DNA of 64,000 nt from RGIG8244 sp045639325. GTDB taxonomy: Bacteria > Verrucomicrobiota > Lentisphaeria > Victivallales > UBA1829. The stretch is from positions 1-64,000 of the forward strand of contig JAZUCU010000026.1 of the NCBI GenBank assembly GCA_045639325.1. Direction: 5' to 3'. A model generated the notes under the pieces. The model saw only the letters and a list, made by a program, of their open reading frames with translations. It had not been told where the DNA came from and made no database searches. Both the position numbers and the translations under genes were made by a program. Positions 43,848-52,191 of this stretch are shown in pieces. The stretch's first letter is position 1; each line of letters starts with the position of its first letter.

Positions 43848-45182
43848 ATGGACATCCAGGTCAAAGGCGATTTGATGGAAAAACTTGTTTCTCTCTGCAA
43901 ACGCAGAGGATTCGTATTTCAGAGTTCTGAAATTTACGGCGGCTTCAACGGTTTCTGGGATTACGGTCCCTACGGGATCGCTCTGAAAAAAGCAGTCGAA
44001 CAGCTCTGGTGGAACGAAATGGTGGAAAAACGTAACAACGTTGTCGGTCTCGACTCCTCCATTATCTGCCACCCGAAAGTCTGGAAAGCATCCGGTCACG
44101 TGGATCGTTTCAGCGATATCATGTGCGACTGCAAAGATTGCAAAACAAGACACCGTGTTGACCAGATGCCCGATCCCAATGTCTGCACACATTGCGGTTC
44201 CAAAAATCTGACTCCGCCCCGTGAATTCAACCTGATGATGAAAACTTACGTCGGCCCCGTGTTCGACGAAGATCACAAAGCTTATCTCCGCGCAGAAAGC
44301 TGCCAGCCCATCTTCCTGGACTTCAACCTGATCCGCATTGCGACACGTCAGCAGCTCCCCTTCGGTATCGCTCAGGTCGGTAAAGCTTTCCGTAACGAAA
44401 TCACACCCCGTATGTTCACATTCCGTTCCCGCGAATTCACACAGATGGAAATGGAATTCTTCTGCTCCGATGAAGATGCTATGCAGTGGTACGAATTCTG
44501 GCGTTCTGAACGTTACAACTTCTACAAAAACTGCCTCGGTTTCTCCGATGACGAAATCCAGTTCGCTCCCCACGACAAGCTCGCTCACTATGCAAAAGCA
44601 GCTGTCGACGTGGAATACAAATTCCCGTTCGGCTGGGGTGAATTGGAAGGTATCCACCACCGCAGCACTTGGGACCTCTCCCGTCACCAGGAATTCTCTG
44701 AAGAAGATATGACTTACCTGGATCAGGCAACCGGAAAACGCTTCACTCCGACTGTCGTGGAAACATCCGTCGGTCTCGACCGTATGATCCTCGCCATTCT
44801 GTGCCATGCATATCGCGAAGATAAAGCTCCCACACAGAAAGAAGGTATGGAAGAAGATGTCCGTATCGTTCTCAGCTTCCCCGCCAGAATCGCTCCGGTT
44901 CAGGTCGCTGTTCTGCCGCTTTCCAAGAAGCTCAACGAAAAAGCTGCAGAATTGCAGGATAAACTCCGTCACTTCTACCGTACAGAATTCGACGTCACCG
45001 GCAATATCGGTAAACGCTACCGCCGTCAGGATGAAATCGGTACTCCGTTCTGCGTAACCGTCGACTTCGATACAGAAAACGACAACTCAGTCACAGTCCG
45101 CGAACGCGACTCCATGGAACAGGAACGCGTCTCCATCGACAACCTGAGAGCTTATCTTGACAACAAGATTTACGGCTGGTAA
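43848..45182 (+). CDS. glyQS: Glycine--tRNA ligase, dimeric (alpha2) type
   Basis: 444 residues, class II aminoacyl-tRNA synthetase charging tRNA-Gly. Marks: GFVFQSSEIYGGFNGFWDYG at the N-terminus, zinc-type cysteines in CDCKDC and CTHCG, motif 2 GKAFRNEITPRM with the following REFTQMEMEFF, and motif 3 SVGLDRMILAIL. The C-terminal anticodon-binding domain begins near RIAPVQVAVLPL. This is the single-chain type, not the two-subunit GlyQ/GlyS. Start ATG 43848 follows AAAGGA. Two lipoprotein genes follow with 30-bp and 27-bp gaps. Confidence 0.95.
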   Translation: MDIQVKGDLMEKLVSLCKRRGFVFQSSEIYGGFNGFWDYGPYGIALKKAVEQLWWNEMVEKRNNVVGLDSSIICHPKVWKASGHVDRFSDIMCDCKDCKTRHRVDQMPDPNVCTHCGSKNLTPPREFNLMMKTYVGPVFDEDHKAYLRAESCQPIFLDFNLIRIATRQQLPFGIAQVGKAFRNEITPRMFTFRSREFTQMEMEFFCSDEDAMQWYEFWRSERYNFYKNCLGFSDDEIQFAPHDKLAHYAKAAVDVEYKFPFGWGELEGIHHRSTWDLSRHQEFSEEDMTYLDQATGKRFTPTVVETSVGLDRMILAILCHAYREDKAPTQKEGMEEDVRIVLSFPARIAPVQVAVLPLSKKLNEKAAELQDKLRHFYRTEFDVTGNIGKRYRRQDEIGTPFCVTVDFDTENDNSVTVRERDSMEQERVSIDNLRAYLDNKIYGW

Positions 45183-45212
45183 TTTTTGGTATTCATCAGG
45201 AAAGGATTCAAT

Positions 45213-46001
45213 ATGAGAAAGTTTCTTCACTGGACAACAGCAGTTGCAAGCGCAGTACTGCTCTCAGCCTGTTCAACAAACGCACTTTACAAAAATGTAA
45301 AAACGGAAGAAACTTTCCGACGGATCCAGGATACCAACCCGCAGGATCTGGGCATCAATGCCGTCGCTTATTCCTATAAAATAACAGGCAACGCAAAAAT
45401 TGATGCCCTGTCTATCGCCATGATGTCCGGCGACCGGCTCCGTCTTACTTACAGCAAGGCGGGAAAACCTCAGTTCACCTACATCATGAACAAGGAGAAA
45501 TCCTGCCGTCTTGACGCTGCCGGTAAAAATGCGGAAGTGCTTTCTCCGGCAGCAGCAGCCACATTGAAATTCTTCTACGATATCAATTTCAAAGATCCTG
45601 CAAAAGCAGCAGAATATATTGCTCTGCGGGATATCAAACCGGTTGCAGAAGGTAAAGGCAAAGACAAAAAGGAATATTATATCTTTGACATCACACCCAA
45701 AAAGATTTACGGGTTGGAAAGGATTATCCTCAAAGTCGATGCTGTCACACGCCACGTTGCAGCAGTTGATTTCCAATATCCGGAAAATGAACAGGATATG
45801 GTTATCAGCAACACCTATAAAGATGTTACCGTAAAAAGCGGACTCACAGTTGCTCAGGTCATCGAAAGCAGTTTCCTCGGTGAAAAAGCAACATACAAAC
45901 TGACAGAATTTGCCATCAACCGTTCTGTCAAAGCGTCAGATTTCAATGTTCCTGAAATTGAAGTCAAACCGGCTGAAAAAGATGTAAAAAAGGCAAAATA
46001 A
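45213..46001 (+). CDS. LolA-like lipoprotein 1
   Basis: 262 residues from the ATG at 45213 (MRKFLHWTTAVASAVLLSAC) with a lipobox Cys at residue 20; the longer frame from 45186 lacks a ribosome site, whereas AGGAAAGGA precedes 45213. The mature region (EYYIFDITPKKIYGLERIIL, VAAVDFQYPENEQDMVISNT) resembles the curved half-barrel of LolA/LolB-like or DUF4292 lipoprotein carriers. Position after glyQS suggests one transcript. A role in outer-membrane lipoprotein handling is an inference. Confidence 0.65.
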   Translation: MRKFLHWTTAVASAVLLSACSTNALYKNVKTEETFRRIQDTNPQDLGINAVAYSYKITGNAKIDALSIAMMSGDRLRLTYSKAGKPQFTYIMNKEKSCRLDAAGKNAEVLSPAAAATLKFFYDINFKDPAKAAEYIALRDIKPVAEGKGKDKKEYYIFDITPKKIYGLERIILKVDAVTRHVAAVDFQYPENEQDMVISNTYKDVTVKSGLTVAQVIESSFLGEKATYKLTEFAINRSVKASDFNVPEIEVKPAEKDVKKAK

Positions 46002-46028
46002 CAATAAACAACAGGAATGGGAAACAGG

Positions 46029-46880
46029 ATGAATCGAATTTTTCTTGTAACAACGGCAATGATTTGCCTTGCAGCAGTGGGCTGCAGCAGTACCTCTGAA
46101 AAATTAGAGCACAGTGAAGAAGTTAAGAACTACAGAAAAAAAATCGACAACTTCATGAAGACTTATATTCAGCCTGAATATGAGATTCCCACTGTTTATG
46201 CCCCGCAATGGAAAGACAATCCGGATTATAAAGAAATTGCAGCTCTCACAAAGCGCACATATCAGGCTCTGCCGTTCCTCACACAGGGTAAAAAACTTAA
46301 ATCTCTTTCTCTTACCTATGCGACCGGCAATGTGAAAAAATCTTTTATCATTTCTGCTGCAAACGAAAAAAATAGAATTTCCATTCTCTGCAGAGACGAA
46401 GATAAAGTCCGTGATCTCTTCAAGGCAGAAGCGGAAATGCCGGAAGTCATCACCATGCCGAAGGGGATCCCTGCCAATCTGGAAGATGCCGTTATCCGTG
46501 AATTGTACATGATTCACAGCTTCCTCCTCAACCCGGATAAATTGGCAAAATCCATTTCTCTTGATATCATTCCCATGTCAGATTTCACAAAGAAAACTGC
46601 CTCATTCGAAAGAAAAGAATATTGCGTGGATAAACGCCTCTGCTATAAAATCGAAATCCAGCTCCGTGACATGTTCGGTGCAGGCCTGATTCGCTTGTAC
46701 GCAGAAGGAAATGATATTGTCCGCATCGAAATCCCGTCCCTGACTCTCGATGCTTCTGCAAGCTCATCCTTTGTTCTGTCAATCGACAGCTTCCAGACCA
46801 TTGATGGCATTCTGGTACCTGCAAGTTTCGTATTCCGCGGCGAACGTTTCCTGCTGAAAGAAAATCAGATTGCCAGATAA
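46029..46880 (+). CDS. LolA-like lipoprotein 2
   Basis: 283 residues from ATG 46029 (MNRIFLVTTAMICLAAVGC), lipobox VGC. The mature part is of similar size and predicted topology to the gene before it, ending with FQTIDGILVPASFVFRGERF, a pattern common near the C-terminus of LolA-like half-barrels. The ATG at 46017 lies too close to its AGGA to be used. The two lipoproteins are probably diverged relatives. Followed by a strong bidirectional terminator. Confidence 0.6.
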   Translation: MNRIFLVTTAMICLAAVGCSSTSEKLEHSEEVKNYRKKIDNFMKTYIQPEYEIPTVYAPQWKDNPDYKEIAALTKRTYQALPFLTQGKKLKSLSLTYATGNVKKSFIISAANEKNRISILCRDEDKVRDLFKAEAEMPEVITMPKGIPANLEDAVIRELYMIHSFLLNPDKLAKSISLDIIPMSDFTKKTASFERKEYCVDKRLCYKIEIQLRDMFGAGLIRLYAEGNDIVRIEIPSLTLDASASSSFVLSIDSFQTIDGILVPASFVFRGERFLLKENQIAR

Positions 46881-46900
46881 GCTGGTCCGGTAAAAAAAAT

Positions 46901-46938
46901 AAGAGGTCATCTGTCAAAACGGATGACCTCTTTTTTTT
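46901..46938. terminator. Bidirectional terminator between convergent units
   Basis: 11-bp stem AAGAGGTCATC / GATGACCTCTT (46901-46911 with 46922-46932), T-run to 46938 on the plus strand and ATTTTTTTTA on the minus strand. It serves both the glyQS-lipoprotein unit and the tat-polyferredoxin operon. Confidence 0.9.
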
Positions 46939-46958
46939 ATATCTTTGATCGGAAAGAA

Positions 46959-48407
46959 TCAGAAAGGAAAATCTTCTTCGGCAGAGAGTCTGATTTCCTT
47001 TTCCAGTTTCGACTCTTCCACACGTTGCTGATTGGCAACACCTTCAACCACGATCGCTTTCACCGGCTGAATCGGACAGATGTATTGACAGGCTCCGCAG
47101 CCAATACAAAAATTTTCATCCACTTTCGGAATCGTTGTGTTTTTATACGGTTCCATCGTCAATGCACCAACCGGACAATGTTCCGCACAGGCACCACAAT
47201 CCTGCCCATTCAGATACGCCACGCAAAGTTTCGGATTATAACGGGCAATCCCAATACGCAAATGCCGTTTTTCTGTTTTGGAAAGCGGAAGTAAAGCACC
47301 GCACGGGCAGACCGTCACACATTGTTTGCAATGGAATTTACATTCCCCTTTATTGAAATCCAAATGAGGCTGCATAAAACCGCGTAAACCATATTCGCGA
47401 ATGGATGGCGTCAAAACATTCCCGCGACAGGCACTGATGCAAAGTCCGCACCCCACACACCGGGATGTGAAACGGTCAAAACTCCCTGCCCCCGGCGGCA
47501 TGACAACTCCCGGAGTCGGCGCAGCAGTTTTCCGGAGCAGAAGGCCGGCAGTCAATCCACCCGCCGCTGCCGCGGCATTGACCAGAAATTCACGGCGTCC
47601 CGGCAAATCGTCTTTTGTCAATTCCGGCTTTTTTGCGCTGAATTTGATCGCATCAAATTTGCATTGAGTCAAACAATTCATGCACATGACGCAATCTTCC
47701 GTGTTCACCGTTTTATTTTTTGCGTCAATACATCCCGCTTTGCACGCACGTTCACAGGCACCGCAGGATACGCATTTATCGCCGTCGATCCGGATCTTAC
47801 ACAAAGAATAACGGGCAAAAAGTCCCAACAGCGTTCCGACCGGGCATACCGTATTGCAATAAATCCTGCCGCGTAAACGGACAAGTGCCAACAGTACAAA
47901 AAACAACAGCCAGGAAAAGATCATTGTCAGCATTGCAGGATTCGATGATTCCGCACCCAGTTTTGCCAGTGCGGCAGCCTCACGGAATCCGTAATTGACG
48001 ATTTGGATAAAATTGGATGACGGCAGCAGAAGTGTCAAAGGCAACACAAATCCGCAAACAGCCAACATCACAACCGCCAGAAAAACCGGGTATTTCACCC
48101 GCCGGGTCCAACGGTTATATTGCCGTTTCCGGGGAAAAATCGACATCACATCCTGCAGGATCCCCAGAGGACATAACACAGAACAATAAATTCTGCCGAC
48201 AAGGAGTGTGACAACCGTAATGGAACCAACGGCAATCGCCACTCCTACTGACAGGTGGGCAAACAGAGCCAAGACTCCGGTTCCGTATTGCGTAATCAAG
48301 ATTTTTGACCATGAAGGATAAAACCATGCCGCCCCCCATGCCGTAATAAAGAACAAAACAGCAAAGATAATGCGGATCAAAGCAAAGTAATTTCTGCGCA
48401 TTTTCAT
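46959..48407 (-). CDS. NapH-like membrane polyferredoxin with internal twin-arginine segment
   Basis: 482 residues. About five membrane segments (7-29, 44-70, 106-130, 160-177) with GRIYCSVLCPLGILQD and GRIYCNTVCPVGTLLG, the loop cysteines of NapH/NosR-type quinol oxidoreductases. Next come 4Fe-4S sites at 212-222 and 239-250. Then GRREFLVNAAAAAGG (residues 270-284) reads as a complete twin-arginine signal, followed by further 4Fe-4S cysteines (about 317-327, 356-369, 404-412 and 434-444). It looks like NapH joined to a Tat-exported NapG-like subunit in one chain. It overlaps the DUF362 gene by 4 bp and is last in the tat operon. Predicted role: moving electrons from quinol to extracytoplasmic iron-sulfur acceptors. 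Confidence 0.82.
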   Translation of the reverse strand: MKMRRNYFALIRIIFAVLFFITAWGAAWFYPSWSKILITQYGTGVLALFAHLSVGVAIAVGSITVVTLLVGRIYCSVLCPLGILQDVMSIFPRKRQYNRWTRRVKYPVFLAVVMLAVCGFVLPLTLLLPSSNFIQIVNYGFREAAALAKLGAESSNPAMLTMIFSWLLFFVLLALVRLRGRIYCNTVCPVGTLLGLFARYSLCKIRIDGDKCVSCGACERACKAGCIDAKNKTVNTEDCVMCMNCLTQCKFDAIKFSAKKPELTKDDLPGRREFLVNAAAAAGGLTAGLLLRKTAAPTPGVVMPPGAGSFDRFTSRCVGCGLCISACRGNVLTPSIREYGLRGFMQPHLDFNKGECKFHCKQCVTVCPCGALLPLSKTEKRHLRIGIARYNPKLCVAYLNGQDCGACAEHCPVGALTMEPYKNTTIPKVDENFCIGCGACQYICPIQPVKAIVVEGVANQQRVEESKLEKEIRLSAEEDFPF

Positions 48408-49354
48408 TTCTTTAAGTCAATTCGTTTGATATTTAAAGATTTCAGATCAGTCGACCCCAACCCCATGGATTTCGCAACCGCGATATGACCGATCGCACGG
48501 AGCGGGACATGCAGCATAGCAGCACCAGCCGTATCCAGCGCAACCATATCGGTTCCTCCCATCTGATAACGCAACAGTTTCACGTCACTCTTATCCACGC
48601 CGCGGGGACCGCGTTTGACCATCACACGATAGGCATCAACGATATTCAGATCCGGTTTTCGGAATGAACAACATTCTGCAATACATTGATTCAAGCCGCG
48701 TCGGTGAAAATATTTGTGATATTCTTTGGAGACCGTCCCCATCATATTTTTCATACAGCAGGTAAGTTTTGCACCGCCATGCACTTTCAGGATCGGAACA
48801 TTGATCAACACATTACATTCGCGGACAAGATTATGATTCACCATTTTCTTCAAAATCTTTGCCCCGGGGACGGAGACTTCACTGTAATTTTCCGCCAGAT
48901 ATTTTTTATCTTTATCCGAATCACCGCCGACAACGATCGCACCGGCTTTTTCCGCAGCCTCACGGATCCCGCTTGTTTTATAAGTATCTTCCCATGAATT
49001 ACATGTTGTATCAAACACATAAACTTTGGAGGCTCCGGCTTTGATACAGTGGCGAATGATTGCAGCAACCAGTTCCGGGTTTGTATTCGCTGCCATTTCC
49101 GGCGGCTGATTCCAGGCAATGTTCGGCTTGATCACAACACTTTGTCCCGGCTTGACATATTTTTCCATGCCGCCAAGTTCACGAATCAATGTCTCAAACA
49201 TTTCTCCCGGTTCCCCATTGCGGACCACGACCAGATCCGGACTGCCACTCATTTTTTTGACCGGTGCGGCAGCTTCCGTTGAGGGGATCAATTTTGCGAC
49301 AGCACCCAAGGCTGCCAAAGTTGCAGTTTTCTTAAGAAAATCACGTCTGTCCAT
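48404..49354 (-). CDS. DUF362-family protein with Tat signal
   Basis: 316 residues. The N-terminus MDRRDFLKKTATLAALGAVA contains a RRDFLKK twin-arginine motif and hydrophobic core ending in AAA, so Tat export is predicted. The DUF362 domain follows (VVIKPNIAWN, VYVFDTTCNSWEDTYKTSGI, LKVHGGAKLTCCMKNMMGTV). Members are often encoded next to polyferredoxins and may bind or insert Fe-S or other cofactors, but the function is unproven. AAGGAGAG ribosome site. Its stop overlaps the polyferredoxin start (ATGA). Confidence 0.85.
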   Translation of the reverse strand: MDRRDFLKKTATLAALGAVAKLIPSTEAAAPVKKMSGSPDLVVVRNGEPGEMFETLIRELGGMEKYVKPGQSVVIKPNIAWNQPPEMAANTNPELVAAIIRHCIKAGASKVYVFDTTCNSWEDTYKTSGIREAAEKAGAIVVGGDSDKDKKYLAENYSEVSVPGAKILKKMVNHNLVRECNVLINVPILKVHGGAKLTCCMKNMMGTVSKEYHKYFHRRGLNQCIAECCSFRKPDLNIVDAYRVMVKRGPRGVDKSDVKLLRYQMGGTDMVALDTAGAAMLHVPLRAIGHIAVAKSMGLGSTDLKSLNIKRIDLKK

Positions 49355-49382
49355 CTTTCTCTCCTTGTTTTAATTCAATTAT

Positions 49383-50129
49383 TTACTCTGTATCTTTGTA
49401 GATCATTTCGTAAGAATCCTCTTTCTTCTGACGGATGGCATAGTAAAGCAGACTCGCTTCAAATAAAATGTAAGTCGGAATCGCCAGAAGAAGCTGACTG
49501 AACACATCAGGCGGTGAAAAAATTGCCGCTAATACAAATATAATAACTATTATATGGGGGCGTTTCGATTTTACCACATCCAGATTTAACACCCCGGTCG
49601 TCAACAGTCCCAACAGGATCACCGGAAATTGAAACATTGCCATGGTTGCCAGAATCACCATCAACAATAACGATACAAAATCGCCGATCCCGATCACAGG
49701 CTGCAAATCCTTCCCCGCAAAGGAAAGAGAAAACCGGATCATCGCAGGCACGATACAAAATATGGCAACGACCGCCCCGCCCAATGCAAGAAAAAACATA
49801 AAAGAAACCGGAAGAGCAAGTTTTTTCCGTTCATCCGATGTCAAGCCTGGCGCAATAAATCCCCAAAGCCACCACAGAGCGGGAAGAAAAGTACCAGTCA
49901 TCGCCAACACCAGCGTTATCTTCAGCAATGTCATAAACGGTTCCATTACAGTAAAGTAATGAAGCTTGAAACCATCCGGTGCCGCATAATCCAGCAGCAC
50001 TTGAAGAATATCAGCGGAATAATAACCGGCAGGAATGCAAAGAAGCAGAAAACATATCGCAGTCTTCAAAAGCACACCGCGCAAAGCTTCCAAATGTTCG
50101 ATAAAACTGCCCTTTGCTGAATGGCTCAT
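49383..50129 (-). CDS. tatC: Sec-independent protein translocase TatC
   Basis: 248 residues, six membrane segments. Multi-spanning receptor of the twin-arginine translocase. Family marks FIEHLEALRGVLL at the N-terminus, TVMEPFMTLLKI, and SPPDVFSQLLLAIPTYILFE near the end. Start ATG 50129 after AAAGG. Nine base pairs separate it from tatA. The following DUF362 gene is 28 bp away and also carries a Tat signal. Confidence 0.93.
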   Translation of the reverse strand: MSHSAKGSFIEHLEALRGVLLKTAICFLLLCIPAGYYSADILQVLLDYAAPDGFKLHYFTVMEPFMTLLKITLVLAMTGTFLPALWWLWGFIAPGLTSDERKKLALPVSFMFFLALGGAVVAIFCIVPAMIRFSLSFAGKDLQPVIGIGDFVSLLLMVILATMAMFQFPVILLGLLTTGVLNLDVVKSKRPHIIVIIFVLAAIFSPPDVFSQLLLAIPTYILFEASLLYYAIRQKKEDSYEMIYKDTE

Positions 50130-50138
50130 AAAATACCT

Positions 50139-50360
50139 TTATTTCTGTTCGTCTTTTTTGACGTCATCTGCTTCATCTGCGGCTTTCTGTTCTGCGGCTT
50201 CGACGGCAGCTCCGGCTTCATTGACAATATCCTCTTTCGCTTTTTTGAATTCGTAACTGGCACGCCCAAGCGACCGCGCCAATTCGGGAATCTTTTTGGC
50301 ACCAAATAAAATAAGAACGATAACGACAATAATCAGAATTTCAGAAGTACTCAAGCCCAT
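50139..50360 (-). CDS. tatA: Sec-independent protein translocase TatA
   Basis: 73 residues from ATG 50360 (MGLSTSEILIIVVIVLILFG), preceded by AGGAG; a slightly longer frame lacks support. One membrane helix, the hinge FGAKKIPELARSLG, then an amphipathic helix and an acidic, Ala-rich tail. It forms the pore/weakening component of the Tat system. First gene of the four-gene unit tatA-tatC-DUF362-polyferredoxin. Confidence 0.93.
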   Translation of the reverse strand: MGLSTSEILIIVVIVLILFGAKKIPELARSLGRASYEFKKAKEDIVNEAGAAVEAAEQKAADEADDVKKDEQK

Positions 50361-50393
50361 AATTTTTCTCCTCATATTTTAATATCATCACTT

Positions 50394-50421
50394 ACTATAC
50401 ATCCGGAAATGCTAATTACAA
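50394..50421 (-). promoter_or_regulatory. Predicted tat operon promoter
   Basis: Minus strand TTGTAA (50421-50416), 16-nt spacer TTAGCATTTCCGGATG, TATAGT (50399-50394). The spacer is identical at 14 of 16 positions to that of the sfsA promoter at 54105. Confidence 0.55.
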
Positions 50422-50593
50422 CCGGAATTCATAAGGATGGCAATATTTTTTGGAAAAAAAATCAAGAGGCGGAGAACGATCCGGAAGCCTGTAAAAAAAG
50501 GGACGGAAAACCAAAATTGATCAAAGTTGGAAAGAAAAGAGGGAAATCAGTGGAAATTCTTGAAAAAAAAGAGAAAAAAAGCGTTGGAAGCAT

Positions 50594-50621
50594 TTGAAAA
50601 ATCGAATTATAGTTGTATATT
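50594..50621 (+). promoter_or_regulatory. Predicted rpsP operon promoter
   Basis: TTGAAA, 16-nt spacer, TATATT; about 90 nt before rpsP. The interval 50422-50593 holds no convincing gene. Confidence 0.65.
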
Positions 50622-50634
50622 ATATGTCTTAAGT

Positions 50635-50657
50635 GTACAGAGAACGGTTTTCTGTAC
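50635..50657 (+). promoter_or_regulatory. 5' hairpin in the rpsP leader
   Basis: Near the predicted 5' end of the mRNA: GTACAGAGA (50635-50643), loop ACGGT, TTTCTGTAC (50649-50657), 9 bp with one G-U. It has no T-run, so it is not a terminator. It may stabilise the mRNA or mediate ribosomal-protein autoregulation. Confidence 0.45.
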
Positions 50658-50710
50658 GAAAAAAATATTAACAAGTCGGTAATAAACCAGGAGATTTGGA
50701 AGGAAAACCA

Positions 50711-51010
50711 ATGGTAAAGATCAGACTGAAAAAGACAGGTGCAAAGAATTGGATCAGTTTCCGTATCGTTGCATGTGATGTTCGGAAACAGCGGGATGGC
50801 AAAATGCTCGAAGAATTGGGCTACTATGATCCCCGCAGAAGCGATGAAAAAATGAACGTTGAACGTGTAGAGTACTGGGTTTCCCAGGGTGCACTCATGA
50901 GCGAAACAGTTGCGGATATCTACAAACGCGCTAAAGCCGGCACCCCCAAATTGTATGGTCAGCCCGATGCTTACACGAAGAAAAAGAACTTCAAGAGCGA
51001 TGCTCAGTAA
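50711..51010 (+). CDS. rpsP: 30S ribosomal protein bS16
   Basis: 99 residues from ATG 50711 (MVKIRLKKTGAKNW) with AAGGA upstream; upstream TTG in the same frame is rejected. Conserved block FRIVACDVRKQRDGKMLEEL, then GYYDPR and WVSQGALMSETV. Small-subunit assembly protein. First of the rpsP-KH-trmD-rplS-rnhB operon. Confidence 0.96.
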   Translation: MVKIRLKKTGAKNWISFRIVACDVRKQRDGKMLEELGYYDPRRSDEKMNVERVEYWVSQGALMSETVADIYKRAKAGTPKLYGQPDAYTKKKNFKSDAQ

Positions 51011-51070
51011 CAAGTAAGAACATTTTTCTTTAACTATAATCGTTAAAGCGGTTATAACGGAGTGGTAAAC

Positions 51071-51478
51071 ATGAGTTTTTGGTCAAAACTGTTTGGCGGC
51101 GGCACAGCAAAAACAGAAAAAGTTGAAGCAGTAGATAGTGCCCAGCAGAAAGAACAGAACAGTTCTGCGTCCGGTAAAAACGGGAATAACAATTCCCGCC
51201 CCGCACGCGCTGTCAGTCTTCAGGATATGGAAGGTTTTGTCGAATTCGTCGCAAAATCTCTCGTTGATTATCCCGATGAACTGAAGGTATGCAGTGAAAC
51301 TACAGCCGATGGTAAAATGATCAAGATCATTTGTCTCGCCAGCGATCGCGGAAAGATCATTGGCAAGAAGGGTAAAACAATTATGGCATTGCGCGCTCTT
51401 GTGGCTGGTGCCGCAGGACGTAACCGGGAACGGATTTCCGTTGAAGTTCCTGATGACGTTGACTCCGTAAAGGAATAA
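51071..51478 (+). CDS. KH-domain RNA-binding protein (YlqC/KhpA-like)
   Basis: 135 residues from ATG 51071. A single KH domain in the C-terminal half (about 55-130) with DRGKIIGKKGKTIMALRALV, the GxxG loop. The N-terminal 50 residues are Ser/Asn/Gly/Gln-rich, so probably disordered; most family members lack that extension. KhpA proteins bind RNA, usually with a partner. The position between rpsP and trmD is conserved in many bacteria. Start ATG follows GGAG; GTG 51062 is an alternative. Confidence 0.88.
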   Translation: MSFWSKLFGGGTAKTEKVEAVDSAQQKEQNSSASGKNGNNNSRPARAVSLQDMEGFVEFVAKSLVDYPDELKVCSETTADGKMIKIICLASDRGKIIGKKGKTIMALRALVAGAAGRNRERISVEVPDDVDSVKE

Positions 51479-51480
51479 GC

Positions 51481-52158
51481 GTGGCTCTCCGTATTGATAT
51501 TCTTACTCTTTTCCCCGATATTTTTTTCGGACCTTTCGATGCAAGTATCATCGGCAGAGCCCGGAAAAACGGGTTGGTGGAAATCAATGCAATCAATGTC
51601 AGAGATTTTACTCATGATAAACATGGTACGGTGGACGATACGCCATACGGCGGCGGCCCCGGCATGTTAATGAAACCGGAACCGTTATTTGAAGCGGTTC
51701 GCTCATTAAAAACTGAACGTTCAAAGGTGATTTTAACCGGACCACGGGGTCGGAAGTTCAATCAGAGTGCAGCAAGATCCATTGCAGCACAGGAAGAACA
51801 TCTGATTATCATCTGCGGACATTATGAAGGCGTAGACGAACGTGTGCGTCAAGCCCTTGCCGATTGGGAATTCTCGATCGGGGATTATATCCTCACCAGT
51901 GGAAATCTCGCAGCAATGGTCATGACCGATGCCATCGTACGGCTTCTTCCCGGAGTACTCGGCGACGATAAATCCGGTGACGATGAGTCTTTTGAAGAAT
52001 CCGGACTTCTGGAATATCCCCAATATACGCGTCCGCCCGTCTTCGAAGGTATGGAAGTGCCTCACGTACTTCTCAGTGGTTCTCACGGAGATGTGGCACA
52101 ATGGCGGAAAGCACAGTCCTGGAATGAGACTGTTCGCCAGAGACCAGACCTTATCTAA
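51481..52158 (+). CDS. trmD: tRNA (guanine(37)-N1)-methyltransferase
   Basis: 225 residues. Methylates G37 next to the anticodon to prevent frameshifting. Trefoil-knot SPOUT family: RIDILTLFPDIFFGPFDASI, the loop TVDDTPYGGGPGMLMKPEPL, CGHYEGVDERV and SIGDYILTSGNLAAM. The start is GTG 51481, two bases after the KH gene's stop. rimM, normally just upstream, is missing. Confidence 0.95.
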   Translation: MALRIDILTLFPDIFFGPFDASIIGRARKNGLVEINAINVRDFTHDKHGTVDDTPYGGGPGMLMKPEPLFEAVRSLKTERSKVILTGPRGRKFNQSAARSIAAQEEHLIIICGHYEGVDERVRQALADWEFSIGDYILTSGNLAAMVMTDAIVRLLPGVLGDDKSGDDESFEESGLLEYPQYTRPPVFEGMEVPHVLLSGSHGDVAQWRKAQSWNETVRQRPDLI

Positions 52159-52191
52159 CTGAAAATTATATTCATATTGGAGGAAATTAAA

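Noticed and set aside
50409..50597. A 62-codon plus frame between tatA and rpsP
   Set aside because: Lysine-rich translation of A-rich intergenic DNA; overlaps the divergent promoters and has no ribosome site.
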